This document shows, one piece after another, positions 6,778-15,536 of a DNA stretch of 30,078 nucleotides. The DNA is taken from the NCBI GenBank assembly GCA_038251135.1, contig JBBSBR010000011.1, positions 1 to 30,078 on the forward strand, given 5' to 3'. The notes beneath the pieces were generated by a model that was given only the letters and a program-made list of their open reading frames with translations, made no database searches and was not told the origin of the DNA. Positions within the stretch are counted from its first letter, which is position 1. Each line of letters starts with the position of its first letter. Position numbers and translations under genes: made by a program. Source of the stretch: JBBSBR01 sp038251135. Its GTDB lineage: Bacteria; Patescibacteriota; Saccharimonadia; UBA4664.

Positions 6778-9700
6778 ATGGGTTCCAAAACAGGTTCGGC
6801 GACAGCCGGTGCTCAGTTTGTCCACCTTCATAACCATAGCCATTATAGCTTGCTCGATGGCTTGCAGAAGGTCCCCGAGATGCTCGAGCGCGTACAAGAG
6901 TTGGGCATGAATGCGGTTGCGCTGACCGATCATGGCAACCTCTCCGGCGCAATCGAGTTCTACAAAGCAGCCACCAAACTTGATATCAAACCGATCATCG
7001 GTATTGAAACCTATGTGGCTCCGCGCGGCCATACCGACAAGGCCGGTCGTCAGGATGCCAACCCTTATCACTTGATATTGCTGGCTGAAACAACCCAAGG
7101 CTATCACAACCTCATGAAGCTCGCGACAATCGCGCAGCTTGACGGCTTCTACTATAAGCCGCGGGTTGATCGCGCGCTGCTGGCCGAGTATCACGAAGGA
7201 CTCATTGCCCTTTCGGGATGTGCAGGAGGCGAGGTGGCGACCCATATTCGCAACGGCAACATGGCCGAGGCAGAAGCTGTCGTCAAATGGTACGATGAGA
7301 CATTCGGCCGCGGTAATTATTATTTGGAACTGCAAGATCACGCTCACCAGTGGGGCGAACAAAAGACTATTAATGAAGGCAAAATCGAAATCGCTAAGAA
7401 GACCGGCGTGCCGCTGGTGGTTACGGCCGATTCTCACTACTCCCGCCATGAAGACCGCGAAGCCCACGAGATTCTGCTTTGCGTGCAGACCGGCAAGTTT
7501 CTGACCGATAAAGACCGCATGAAGATGGATATGGATCTCTATATCACCGGACCCGAGGATGTGGCCTCCCGGTGGGCGCACCTGCCGGAAGTCTACGAAA
7601 ACACCGTAAAAATTGCCGATCGTTGCAAGGTCGAGCTCGATTTGGGCCGCATCCTGATACCGACCTTTCCGGTGCCGGTCGCGGGCTTGAGCGAGCGCGA
7701 CTACCTCCTGGCGTTGTGCTGGCAGGGGCTTGCTTGGCGCTACGGCGGTATTCCCAAAGAGGACATCGCCCACATTACCGAATCCAAAGCGCGCGAAATC
7801 GTGCCGCCCAGGATGATTGAGCGGCTCGAATTTGAGCTCGAGGTAATCGGCCGCATGGGTTACGACGGATACTTTCTCATCGTGGCGGATTTCATTAACT
7901 GGGGTAAGAATCAGGGAATTATTTTCGGACCGGGCCGCGGTTCGGCGGCCGGATCCATCGTCGCCTTCGCGCTCAATATTACCGACTTGGATCCCATTAA
8001 GTACGACCTGCTGTTCGAGAGATTCTTAAACCCCGATCGCATATCCATGCCGGATATCGATATCGACATTCAGGATACCCGCCGCGGAGAGGTGATCGAT
8101 TACGTGACGCAGAAATACGGCGAGGATCGCGTGGCTCAAATTATCACTTTCGGCACCATGGCAGCCCGCAACGCCGTGCGCGATACCGGCCGGGTTCTGG
8201 GTATGAGTTACGCCGAGGTCGATGCCATCGCCAAACTTATTCCGCAGCCTGTTCAGGGCCGTCATATACCCTTGGCAGTGGCGGTCGGCAAGAAAGTCGG
8301 TAAGGGCGCCGAGCAGCGGGCCGATCCCGACTTAATCGCCGAGTATAACCGTAATCCCCGTGCCAAAAAGCTTATCGATCAGGCAATCCGCCTTGAGGGC
8401 ACTATCCGCAGTAACGGCGTCCATGCCGCCGGCGTAGTCATCGCCCCGGAGCCGATCGTGAATTACGTGCCCCTCCAAAGAGCTCAAAAAGGCGGCATTT
8501 CCACTCAGTACTCCATGAACTACATTGAGGAGCTCGGACTTCTCAAAATGGACTTTTTGGGTCTGTCCAACCTCACGATCATCAACAACGCGTTGCGCAT
8601 CATCCGCAAAGTCTATGGACAGCAAATCGACCTGGCATCGTTGCCGCTCGATGACGCGCCAACCTATGAGCTGCTCGCCCGAGGCGATACTACCGGCGTA
8701 TTCCAGCTGGAATCGGCCGGCATGAAGCGTTATCTCCGTGAACTCAAGCCAACTTCCTTCGACGACATAATCGCTATGGTGGCGCTTTATCGTCCGGGTC
8801 CGATGCAGTGGATCGAAGATTTTATTGAGCGCAAACATGGCCGCCGGGACATCGAATATGTTCATCCGGCTATGGAAAGCTCCCTCCAGAGTACTTATGG
8901 CGTCCTGGTATATCAGGAACAGGTCATGCAGATATCCAAGGAGCTGTCCGGGTTTACCGGCGGCCAAGCCGATACACTGCGTAAGGCCATCGGCAAGAAA
9001 CAGATCAGTGTCATGGCCAAGATGAAGACAGAATTTATCGAGGGCGCAATCCGGGTGAGCGGGGCCGACCGTCCGGTAATGGAGGAGTTCTGGAGTAATC
9101 TCGAGGACTTTGCCGCTTACTGCTTCAATAAGTCCCACGCCGCCTGCTACGGGCTCATTGCCTACCAAACGGCCTATCTCAAGGCTCACTACCCCGGAGC
9201 CTTTATGGCCGCCCTGCTCACGAGCGACTTTGGCAACATCGACCGTATCGCAATTGAAGTTGCCGAGTGCCAGCGCATGGGCATTAATGTTCTGGCCCCC
9301 GACGTTAACGAATCTTATCTGGAGTTTGCCGTCAATAAAGACACTAACGACATACGCTTTGGCCTTTCCGCTATCAAAAATGTGGGGAGCGGTGCCATCG
9401 AGGCGATCCTGGCTGCCCGTGAGGAGGGCGGCAAATTTACCGGAATTGAGGACTTTGCCAAGCGGGTTAGCGCCCGTGAGTGCAATAAGAAAGCTTGGGA
9501 ATCGTTCGCCAAGACCGGCGCCTTTGACGGGCTCATAGATGGAAACCGTGGCCAATTACTTTATAACCTCGATACAATTACCGGCTACGCCGCCAAAGCC
9601 CAAAAGAATGCGTTATCCGGTCAGATCGACATTTTCGGATCGCTTGGTACCGAAGAGGGCTTGCCGGCCCTGCGTCTCGATCCTCCGCCGACCGAGGTAA

Positions 9701-10458
9701 CGGGCCGCGAACAATTAATGTGGGAGAAGGAGTTGCTCGGTCTCTATCTGTCGCATCACCCGCTCGACGACTTTGAAGCCTATTTGGCCGATAACACCCA
9801 GCCGATCATTTCAATTACGGCCGAAGCCGACGGCAAGTTGGCTCGAATCGGCGGTTTGGTTACGAGCGTCCGCAAAATTACGACCAAGAAGGGCGATCTC
9901 ATGGCCTTTGTCGCGGTCGAGGATAAGTCGGGCGGAATCATTGAACTAATTGTCTTCCCGAAAGCCTACGAGAAGAGCCCGGAGATCTTTGAGGTTGATA
10001 ACGTAATTGTGGGGAGCGGCAAGATTTCGTCGCGCGATCGCGACGGGCGCCTGACGGCCGAACCCAAAGTCATGCTAGATGGCGCCAAACTTGTCGAGTA
10101 TGAGACGGCTAAAGGTTACAAGCCGATTCCCGCGCGCCGCGCCATGGCCGCCGCCCATATCCCCGTAAAGCCTATACGGGAAGCCATAGTTCCGGTACCG
10201 GTGGTGCCCGTAGCATCAGTGCCCGCGAGCGGAGGTTACCTTGTCCTAAAAATTGACGATCTGTCCGATCAGGCATTATTGCACGAGCTCAAAGCGATCC
10301 TCTCCCGGCACGGCGGGAACACTGAAACCCACATTGTCATAAGCGCCGAATCCCCGCGCAAAATCAAACTGCCGTTCAAGGTTGCCGTTTCGTCCGAGTT
10401 GCTGAGTGAACTGGGGGCCTTGATCGGCACCGAGTCCGTTGTGGACGCCACCCGATAA
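6778..10458 (+). CDS. dnaE: DNA polymerase III alpha subunit
   Basis: The chosen ATG has AAGGGGAG 7 nt upstream and gives 1226 residues; an ATG at 6760 would add six. The N-terminal PHP domain keeps metal-ligand motifs (HLHNH 16-20, LTDHGN, then a TADSHYSRHED patch), so it may be an active proofreading phosphoesterase rather than the degenerate form of E. coli. The palm has FGPGRGSAAGS and catalytic aspartates D426 and D428 (PDIDID) and D592 (MDFLGL). Further on are a helix-hairpin-helix region (IRFGLSAIKNVG), a beta-clamp-binding motif QIDIF (949-953), an OB fold (about 1022-1100) and a C-terminal DnaE domain. It replicates the chromosome with the sliding clamp. No intein or truncation is seen. 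Confidence 0.97.
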   Translation: MGSKTGSATAGAQFVHLHNHSHYSLLDGLQKVPEMLERVQELGMNAVALTDHGNLSGAIEFYKAATKLDIKPIIGIETYVAPRGHTDKAGRQDANPYHLILLAETTQGYHNLMKLATIAQLDGFYYKPRVDRALLAEYHEGLIALSGCAGGEVATHIRNGNMAEAEAVVKWYDETFGRGNYYLELQDHAHQWGEQKTINEGKIEIAKKTGVPLVVTADSHYSRHEDREAHEILLCVQTGKFLTDKDRMKMDMDLYITGPEDVASRWAHLPEVYENTVKIADRCKVELDLGRILIPTFPVPVAGLSERDYLLALCWQGLAWRYGGIPKEDIAHITESKAREIVPPRMIERLEFELEVIGRMGYDGYFLIVADFINWGKNQGIIFGPGRGSAAGSIVAFALNITDLDPIKYDLLFERFLNPDRISMPDIDIDIQDTRRGEVIDYVTQKYGEDRVAQIITFGTMAARNAVRDTGRVLGMSYAEVDAIAKLIPQPVQGRHIPLAVAVGKKVGKGAEQRADPDLIAEYNRNPRAKKLIDQAIRLEGTIRSNGVHAAGVVIAPEPIVNYVPLQRAQKGGISTQYSMNYIEELGLLKMDFLGLSNLTIINNALRIIRKVYGQQIDLASLPLDDAPTYELLARGDTTGVFQLESAGMKRYLRELKPTSFDDIIAMVALYRPGPMQWIEDFIERKHGRRDIEYVHPAMESSLQSTYGVLVYQEQVMQISKELSGFTGGQADTLRKAIGKKQISVMAKMKTEFIEGAIRVSGADRPVMEEFWSNLEDFAAYCFNKSHAACYGLIAYQTAYLKAHYPGAFMAALLTSDFGNIDRIAIEVAECQRMGINVLAPDVNESYLEFAVNKDTNDIRFGLSAIKNVGSGAIEAILAAREEGGKFTGIEDFAKRVSARECNKKAWESFAKTGAFDGLIDGNRGQLLYNLDTITGYAAKAQKNALSGQIDIFGSLGTEEGLPALRLDPPPTEVTGREQLMWEKELLGLYLSHHPLDDFEAYLADNTQPIISITAEADGKLARIGGLVTSVRKITTKKGDLMAFVAVEDKSGGIIELIVFPKAYEKSPEIFEVDNVIVGSGKISSRDRDGRLTAEPKVMLDGAKLVEYETAKGYKPIPARRAMAAAHIPVKPIREAIVPVPVVPVASVPASGGYLVLKIDDLSDQALLHELKAILSRHGGNTETHIVISAESPRKIKLPFKVAVSSELLSELGALIGTESVVDATR

Positions 10459-10538
10459 AATTCCGTGCATATCTGCGCATCGGAGTCTGCACGCCCGGCA
10501 GGTTCATGTAGGCACTTAGCTCGTGGGCAGTTAAACTC

Positions 10539-10568
10539 TTGATCTTGGGCGTGATTGTGTGCTAAGGT
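10539..10568 (+). promoter_or_regulatory. rplS promoter with extended -10, near-leaderless
   Basis: TTGATC (10539-10544) and TAAGGT (10563-10568) are 18 nt apart. TGC directly before the -10 makes it an extended type (TGCTAAGGT, 10560-10568). The ATG is 15 nt from the first base of the -10, so the leader is only about 3 nt. The rest of the dnaE-rplS gap shows only a weak 6-bp inverted repeat (10464-10469 / 10488-10493) with no U-tract. Confidence 0.55.
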
Positions 10569-10577
10569 ACTCAAGTT

Positions 10578-11189
10578 ATGGATGCAATTCGCCAACTCGA
10601 AACTACATACCGCAAGCCGGCACTACCCCAGATTCAATCTGGTGATACGGTGCGTGTCCACCAGCTTATCCGTGAAGGAAATAAGCAGCGTATTCAGATT
10701 TTCGAAGGCGTAGTCATTCGCCGTCACCGCCTTAATGAGGTCACCGCCACCATCACCGTTCGCCGTATAGCTTCCGGCGTGGGAGTCGAGAAAACGTTTC
10801 TGCTTCACTCGCCGAACGTCTCGAAGATCGAGGTTATCCGCCGCGCCAAGGTTCGTCGTAACTTCCTTTCGTACCTGCGAAATCGACGCGGTAAGTCGGC
10901 TCGTCTGCGAGAGCTTGGCTTCGATAAGGCGGCCGCCAATGACGTCTCGACCGCCGACCTGGATGCCGCAGTCACCGAGATCGACGTCGACCAGGCTGAG
11001 GATGCACTCGACAACGCCGAGCCGCTGTCTGCCGTTGAGAACGCCGAGAACCGTGAAGCGGCGTCACAGGACGAGACTACCAGTACCGAAACCGACGAGG
11101 GCGTAAGCGAGCAACAGCTCGAAGTTGACGAAGCCGAAGCCGGTGTTGCCAAGGCCGAGCCGGGCGAGGGCGAAGCGGTCGCTTCTTAG
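10578..11189 (+). CDS. rplS: Ribosomal protein L19 with long acidic C-terminal extension
   Basis: Residues 1-116 are a normal L19: GDTVRVHQLIREGNKQRIQIFEGVVIRR, then VGVEKTFLLHSPNVSKIEVIRRAKVRRNFLSYLRNRRGKSARL. L19 sits at the 30S-50S interface. Residues 117-203 are an added tail with about 26 Asp/Glu and only 3 Lys/Arg, rich in Ala, Thr and Ser, with no predicted fold. Typical L19 is about 115 residues, so the protein is nearly doubled. It is first in an rplS-rnhB-yraN cluster. The intrinsic terminator expected after rplS lies inside the rnhB reading frame. Confidence 0.95.
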   Translation: MDAIRQLETTYRKPALPQIQSGDTVRVHQLIREGNKQRIQIFEGVVIRRHRLNEVTATITVRRIASGVGVEKTFLLHSPNVSKIEVIRRAKVRRNFLSYLRNRRGKSARLRELGFDKAAANDVSTADLDAAVTEIDVDQAEDALDNAEPLSAVENAENREAASQDETTSTETDEGVSEQQLEVDEAEAGVAKAEPGEGEAVAS

Positions 11190-11202
11190 GCAAGAGTCTC
11201 GT

Positions 11203-11829
11203 ATGTCGCAGAAATTTATAAACGGCCCCACTTGGGAGGCCGTTTTTTCGTACGCGCCAGCCGACTCCAAGCTCATCGCGGGTATCGACGAGGTCGGCCG
11301 CGGCGCCTGGGCGGGTCCGGTGGTAGCGGCGGCGGTTATACTGCCGATCGGTACGGCATTGGAAGGTTTAAACGACTCCAAACTTGTAACGTCCCGCCGG
11401 CGGGCCGTACTCGACCTGGAGATTCGCGGTTTGGCGATCGGTGTCGGTGTCGGTTGGGTGAGCGCCGCCGAGGTTGATGAACATGGTTTGAGCTGGGCGG
11501 TCCGGTCAAGCGGCATACGGGCGATGGAGGATCTTGGTTCGGCCTACGATATAATTCTGTTGGACGGATCAAGTAACTACATGCAACCCGATTATAATTC
11601 CCGGGCAATCGTGCGAGCCGACAGTCTCATGGTACCGGTGGCGGCCGCTTCGATCGTCGCCAAAGTTGCCCGTGATCGGCGGCTCGAGGAATTGGGCGCT
11701 GAATTTCCAAATTATGGTTTTGAAAAGCACAAAGGTTACGGTACGGCTCAGCATCGGACGAGCCTGCGCGACTACGGGGCAACGATACATCATCGCCTAT
11801 CGTATGAGCCTTTGAAGGGGTATCGGTAA
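11203..11829 (+). CDS. rnhB: Ribonuclease HII
   Basis: The ATG at 11203 gives 208 residues. An upstream in-frame start at 11125 would lie within rplS and is unlikely. The four acidic catalytic residues are D29 and E30 (GIDEVGRG), D121 (LLDGSSNY) and D140 (RADSLMVPVAAASIVAKVARDR). The C-terminal FEKHKGYGTAQH motif is also present. RNase HII nicks RNA-DNA hybrids and removes misincorporated ribonucleotides. The first codons overlap a terminator-like hairpin (11220-11248). No start codon exists between that hairpin and the catalytic core, so the hairpin really is within coding sequence. The stop overlaps the yraN start by one base. Confidence 0.96.
   Translation: MSQKFINGPTWEAVFSYAPADSKLIAGIDEVGRGAWAGPVVAAAVILPIGTALEGLNDSKLVTSRRRAVLDLEIRGLAIGVGVGWVSAAEVDEHGLSWAVRSSGIRAMEDLGSAYDIILLDGSSNYMQPDYNSRAIVRADSLMVPVAAASIVAKVARDRRLEELGAEFPNYGFEKHKGYGTAQHRTSLRDYGATIHHRLSYEPLKGYR
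11220..11248 (+). terminator. Intrinsic terminator hairpin inside the rnhB 5' coding region
   Basis: AAACGGCC (11220-11227) pairs with GGCCGTTT (11238-11245) around a 10-nt loop, and the 3' arm runs into six consecutive T (11243-11248). It lies 31 nt after the rplS stop and 17 nt after the rnhB ATG. It most likely ends or attenuates rplS transcripts while also encoding rnhB residues 6-16. Confidence 0.7.
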
Positions 11830-12179
11830 TGTCAGTCGAGATCGGGCGGAGCGGCGAAGATCGGGCGGCCGATTTTCTGGTCCGCCAGGGCGGTGAAATA
11901 CTTGAGAGAAATTGGCGTAATCGTTGGTGTGAGATTGATATTATTGCCCGTATCGACGGCTCCGTGCGGTTTGTGGAGGTGAAATACCGGAAGCAGGTTG
12001 GCTACGGCACCCCGCTCGAGTACATAACCGCAACCAAGGCTGACCGCTTGCGCCGGGCGAGCCTGGCCTGGGTTCAAGCCCATCGTTATGGCGGTCCGTA
12101 TCAAATCGACGTCGTGAGTATCGTGGGCGATATCGGCAAAGCCGGCGTTGAGTGGATCGAGAGCGCTATTACCGACTAG
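11829..12179 (+). CDS. yraN: YraN family (UPF0102) nuclease-fold protein
   Basis: The 116-residue protein has the UPF0102 pattern: GEDRAADFLVRQGGEILERNWR, then E35-x-D37, and E50-V-K52 in VRFVEVKYRK. These form a PD-(D/E)xK-type active site of the restriction endonuclease-like fold. The C-terminal KADRLRRASLAWVQAH and IDVV segment completes the fold. The family sits next to rnhB in many bacteria and is thought to act in DNA processing, but its substrate is not established. The start overlaps the rnhB stop (TAATG). Its last 11 bp overlap the 3' end of the convergent aminopeptidase gene. Confidence 0.93.
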   Translation: MSVEIGRSGEDRAADFLVRQGGEILERNWRNRWCEIDIIARIDGSVRFVEVKYRKQVGYGTPLEYITATKADRLRRASLAWVQAHRYGGPYQIDVVSIVGDIGKAGVEWIESAITD

Positions 12180-14694
12180 CTTCCCAATTGTCCAGGAAAG
12201 CTTCGATAGCCGATTGATCACGGTCATACCAGGCGGCTCTGATTCGAATACTTTCAACGGCTTGCGCGACCGGTCGGGTTATGGACGGATGATGGTGCTG
12301 TGCAAAGAACGACTCAACTTCACGGGCTGCATTTTTGGTCGCAAAGGCCAGGCCGGCGTATTGCGGTATCGCGTCGAGCATATGCCCTCCGCCGCCATAA
12401 CGCTCCACGAAGAGTCCCCAATTATCCTGAACAAACCGCCAGGTAATCTCACGGGCTTCACGATTCAAAAAGCTCCAGGCAAGGACAAAGATAGTATCTT
12501 GCGAGCGCACCTTGGTCGAGATGCCCAATTCAAGTACACACGTAATGAGCTCAGGCTGCCGGAATCTGCAGAGGCCGCCCAGCAGCCGCATTCGTTCTTG
12601 GGGGACGGTCTCGTTTTCGTAGCGGGAGAGAAGCTCATCAAATGTTTTGGCGTCCCCGTACCGGGCGGCGGCATAGTAGATCGCCGGCCGAATGTCGGGC
12701 AATATCTCCTTCTGGGATTCGAAGATCTCTTGGGCCCGTGCAACGGCTGCCGGAAATCCGAACTTGACGGCGGTCTGCAGGACCATTGGTCGGAGAAGCT
12801 GGTCGAAGTAGGATTCATCCTGTACCGTAGTCCATCCCAACCTGTCGAAATTCGGTTGATTGAGCCAAGCCCCGTAGCTCTTGAAGCGCTCCCGCAAGGT
12901 TACAGACTCAATAATTGCCAGTAAACTATCGAAGCCGGATCGGAGGGCAATCGACGGCACGTAGCCGGACTCATGGCGCAGATTCAAGGTGAGCTTCAGA
13001 GCATCGGATGACGATGTGAGGCCGGCTTCGGTCGTCGCAAAGAGATCGTTTATGATCCCGAATCGATCGACAACCCCAAGCCGACCGGACGAGAGTGCGG
13101 GTAGGGCTCGGTCGAGGACTTCCGAATCATACACGATGCGGAAAAAGCCGGTTTGGCCGGGATTGAGTTTGATCCAGTCATGGTGAGATATCCCTGCGGA
13201 GTCGGTTCTGAGCAACGGCTCCCAAGCCGCCGCGAAATCTGTGCCGAGCACCGACACCGGTACGATCCACGATTGCGCCTGCTTCGGTTCGATCTTGCCG
13301 GACTGCAAAAAACGGGCCTGCGTGAGCGTACCGGATTTTACCTGTAAAACCGGGTATCCTGCCTGAGTCGTCCAGGGCGACATTAGTTCGATAATCGGCC
13401 TGCCCGAAGCGGTCTCGAGCGCTTTCCAGAGGTCGTTGGTGACGGCGTTGGAATAGGCATGAGTTTTAATATATTGGCGTAAACCGTCACGGAAAACTTC
13501 CGCACCGACATAGGAGTGGACCATATTAATGATGGCGGCTCCCTTCGAATACGACACGGCATCGAAGATTTCGTCGAGTTCGCGCGGGTCTTCGACGGGG
13601 ACGTCGATTGGGTGGCTGTTGGCTAATCCGTCGAGCTCGAGGGCTCGCGCGTAGTGCTCGGAGGTAAATTGCTCCCAGACGGACCAGTCGGGGAACAGGC
13701 TGTCCTGAGCCATAACCTCCATCCAGGATGCGAAGCCCTCGTTCAGCCAAAGATCATTCCACCAGGACATCGTGACCAAATTACCAAACCATTGATGTGC
13801 AAGCTCATGGGCGATCACTTCCGCTACGCGTTGGCGGTTTCCGAGGCTTGTCTGTTGCGGGTCGAGCAGCAGGGCGGTTTCGCGATAGGTTACCAATCCC
13901 CAATTTTCCATGGCCCCCGAGGCGAAATCGGGAATCGCCACCATATCGAGTTTCGGCAGCGGGTAGGGGATATCGAAGTAATCCTCGTAGAATTCAAGTG
14001 CCCTGACGGCCGTATCGAGTGCAAACTCAAGTTGGGATTCTTGACCGCTGGCGGCAAAGACCCGAATCAGGGTTTTATTCTTTGTAGTAGCCTGAATAGC
14101 CGTCAGCTCTCCAACTACGAATGCGACCAGGTAAGTGCTCATAACCGGTGTCGTTGCGAATTCGTGACGTATGCGTCCGCTCGCGAGGGTTATTTCGCGT
14201 ATGGTGGCGGTATTCGCCAAGACGGTTTGCGAGGCGGGTGCCGTGATGCTTACTTCAAAGCGGGCTTTGGCCGCCGGCTCATCAATGCAAGCAAACGCTT
14301 CCCGTGCATGAACGGCTTCAAATTGCGTTGCATAGAGCCATTTTTTGACATTATTACGGCGGTAGCAACTTCGGTACAACCCGTGCAACTCTTCGCCGAT
14401 GGTGCCGTCGATCTTGAGTTCGAGGGTGTGTTCTCCGAGTGATATCTGCTCGTGAAAGTCCAGTGTAATCGTCTGATCTTCGGCATTGAGTGCGATGGAG
14501 ATTGGTGCTATCTCGCCATCGAGCAGCGCACTGCCGACGGCGAAGCCGACACCGTGGAAGGTCAGGCTGGCGGACTCGTTGCGATGCACGAAATCAATCG
14601 TTTCAGTCAGGCCGAAAGTGAATTTATCCAGGTCGAATTGATATGCCAGGCGGTAGTGATTGGGCGAAATTGTCGCGGCCAGCAGTTTGGACAT
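12169..14694 (-). CDS. M1-family zinc aminopeptidase (PepN/ERAP-like)
   Basis: The 841-residue protein has the M1 arrangement. An N-terminal beta domain (1-185) contains HGLYRSCYRRNNVKKWLYATQFE and AREAFACIDEPAAKARFEVS. The catalytic domain has GAMEN (260-264), HELAHQW (zinc ligands H296 and H300, catalytic E297) and the third ligand E319 in NEGFA. The C-terminal ERAP1-like helical domain fills the rest. No signal peptide is seen, so it should be cytoplasmic and remove N-terminal residues from peptides, possibly taken up from a host or released by Clp. GAGGG lies a few bases before the ATG. The 3' end converges with yraN with no terminator between them. Confidence 0.95.
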   Translation of the reverse strand: MSKLLAATISPNHYRLAYQFDLDKFTFGLTETIDFVHRNESASLTFHGVGFAVGSALLDGEIAPISIALNAEDQTITLDFHEQISLGEHTLELKIDGTIGEELHGLYRSCYRRNNVKKWLYATQFEAVHAREAFACIDEPAAKARFEVSITAPASQTVLANTATIREITLASGRIRHEFATTPVMSTYLVAFVVGELTAIQATTKNKTLIRVFAASGQESQLEFALDTAVRALEFYEDYFDIPYPLPKLDMVAIPDFASGAMENWGLVTYRETALLLDPQQTSLGNRQRVAEVIAHELAHQWFGNLVTMSWWNDLWLNEGFASWMEVMAQDSLFPDWSVWEQFTSEHYARALELDGLANSHPIDVPVEDPRELDEIFDAVSYSKGAAIINMVHSYVGAEVFRDGLRQYIKTHAYSNAVTNDLWKALETASGRPIIELMSPWTTQAGYPVLQVKSGTLTQARFLQSGKIEPKQAQSWIVPVSVLGTDFAAAWEPLLRTDSAGISHHDWIKLNPGQTGFFRIVYDSEVLDRALPALSSGRLGVVDRFGIINDLFATTEAGLTSSSDALKLTLNLRHESGYVPSIALRSGFDSLLAIIESVTLRERFKSYGAWLNQPNFDRLGWTTVQDESYFDQLLRPMVLQTAVKFGFPAAVARAQEIFESQKEILPDIRPAIYYAAARYGDAKTFDELLSRYENETVPQERMRLLGGLCRFRQPELITCVLELGISTKVRSQDTIFVLAWSFLNREAREITWRFVQDNWGLFVERYGGGGHMLDAIPQYAGLAFATKNAAREVESFFAQHHHPSITRPVAQAVESIRIRAAWYDRDQSAIEAFLDNWEASR

Positions 14695-14728
14695 ATACCC
14701 TCGAAATCTTTGATCATTGGTGCGTCTT

Positions 14729-14734
14729 AGTATA
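14729..14734 (-). promoter_or_regulatory. -10 box (TATACT) for the aminopeptidase
   Basis: A minus-strand TATACT predicts a start near 14722 and a leader of about 27 nt containing GAGGG. The -35 region is poor. Confidence 0.4.
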
Positions 14735-14765
14735 GTGGATTCTTGGCGCTCAGGGTAGGCGGGTA

Positions 14766-14794
14766 TTGCATTATAAACTCATATATTGTATAAA
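14766..14794 (+). promoter_or_regulatory. Candidate promoter of the NYN-like gene
   Basis: TTGCAT (14766-14771) and TATAAA (14789-14794) are 17 nt apart. A second box, TATACT, lies at 14799-14804. The AT-rich patch between the divergent aminopeptidase and NYN-like genes stands out from its surroundings. Confidence 0.35.
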
Positions 14795-14807
14795 AAGTTA
14801 TACTCAT

Positions 14808-15503
14808 GTGCAGCCGACGCTAGGAGGAGGCACGAGAGGTCCGCTTCACAATTTGGGATTGTGCGAAACGCCCGATCTATTTCGATCAGATATCCACTCA
14901 ACCGAGCGCGTACTGCTGGTGATTGACGGTGACGATGTCAAAGGCCTAAGATTGCTCGACCAAACGAGCATTAGTTGGAATTCTTTCCGGCGGGTAGTGT
15001 CCCTGGCCTGCACTCAGCAGAATCGGCGCTATTACACGCCGGTCGGCGAGGTCACTTCCGCCCACTTTTTTTCGACGGTCTGGCCACCGATTGAGGAACT
15101 GCCCGACGAACACGCTGTCGCCTGGCGCAAGCGGAATAATTACTTTCGCATGAACGGCTACCGTCCGCACCTGTCCGGCCCAATCTGGGATGACGCAACG
15201 TCATCTTGGATCGATGCCGACCCGGAAGCGACGGTAATGCGCTTCGTAAGAAGCTGCATGCCGTACTTTGACACGCTCATCCTCGTGGGGGACGCTCACC
15301 GCTATGCGGCCTTGGGAGCCGAATTCGCCCGGCATCGTACTCGAGCCTTCATCGTCGACGATACGAACCCGTCGCGCCGTGAATACTGCGAACAGCGCGG
15401 AGTTCCCTTGATCGATCTGGGGCGGCTGCTCATTTTCTACAGCCAAACGATCCTCACCCGCCCTAGCCGTCCTTTGCCAGTGACTCTCGATTACGCCGTT
15501 TAG
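14808..15503 (+). CDS. NYN/PIN-like domain protein (putative ribonuclease)
   Basis: The core reads RVLLVIDGDDVKGL, then later SWIDADPEATVMRFVRS, LILVGDAHRYAALGAEF and TRAFIVDD. This is the NYN (LabA/PIN-like) layout: a beta strand ending in D40-x-D42/D43, a central Asp (D136/D138), and an Asp (D162) in the place of the SGDSDF motif. A central insertion (about 70-135) rich in aromatics is unusual. Such domains often bind or cleave RNA with bound metal. The start is uncertain. GTG 14808 is used here; TTG 14766 lies within the promoter, and TTG 14853 is also possible. GGAGGAGG at 14822-14829 has no start codon at normal spacing. The stop is embedded in a terminator. Function unknown. Confidence 0.7.
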   Translation: MQPTLGGGTRGPLHNLGLCETPDLFRSDIHSTERVLLVIDGDDVKGLRLLDQTSISWNSFRRVVSLACTQQNRRYYTPVGEVTSAHFFSTVWPPIEELPDEHAVAWRKRNNYFRMNGYRPHLSGPIWDDATSSWIDADPEATVMRFVRSCMPYFDTLILVGDAHRYAALGAEFARHRTRAFIVDDTNPSRREYCEQRGVPLIDLGRLLIFYSQTILTRPSRPLPVTLDYAV

Positions 15504-15530
15504 CCCGCTAGCTGAGCGGCTTTTTATTTT
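15502..15530 (+). terminator. Terminator of the NYN-like gene overlapping its stop codon
   Basis: AGCCCGCT (15502-15509) pairs imperfectly with AGCGGCT (15515-15521) and is followed by TTTTTATTTT. The hairpin begins within the TAG stop codon. Confidence 0.75.
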
Positions 15531-15536
15531 GACGTC

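Noticed and set aside
8332..9555. Minus-strand open frame of 407 codons within dnaE
   Set aside because: It is antisense to the conserved polymerase core and has no recognisable motifs; codon bias of dnaE explains it.
6778..10458. Intein in DnaE
   Set aside because: DnaE inteins are common, but the length and uninterrupted palm motifs show none here.
12148..12924. Long plus-strand open frame (258 codons) opposite the aminopeptidase
   Set aside because: It is a shadow of the M1 aminopeptidase, whose catalytic motifs are clear on the minus strand.
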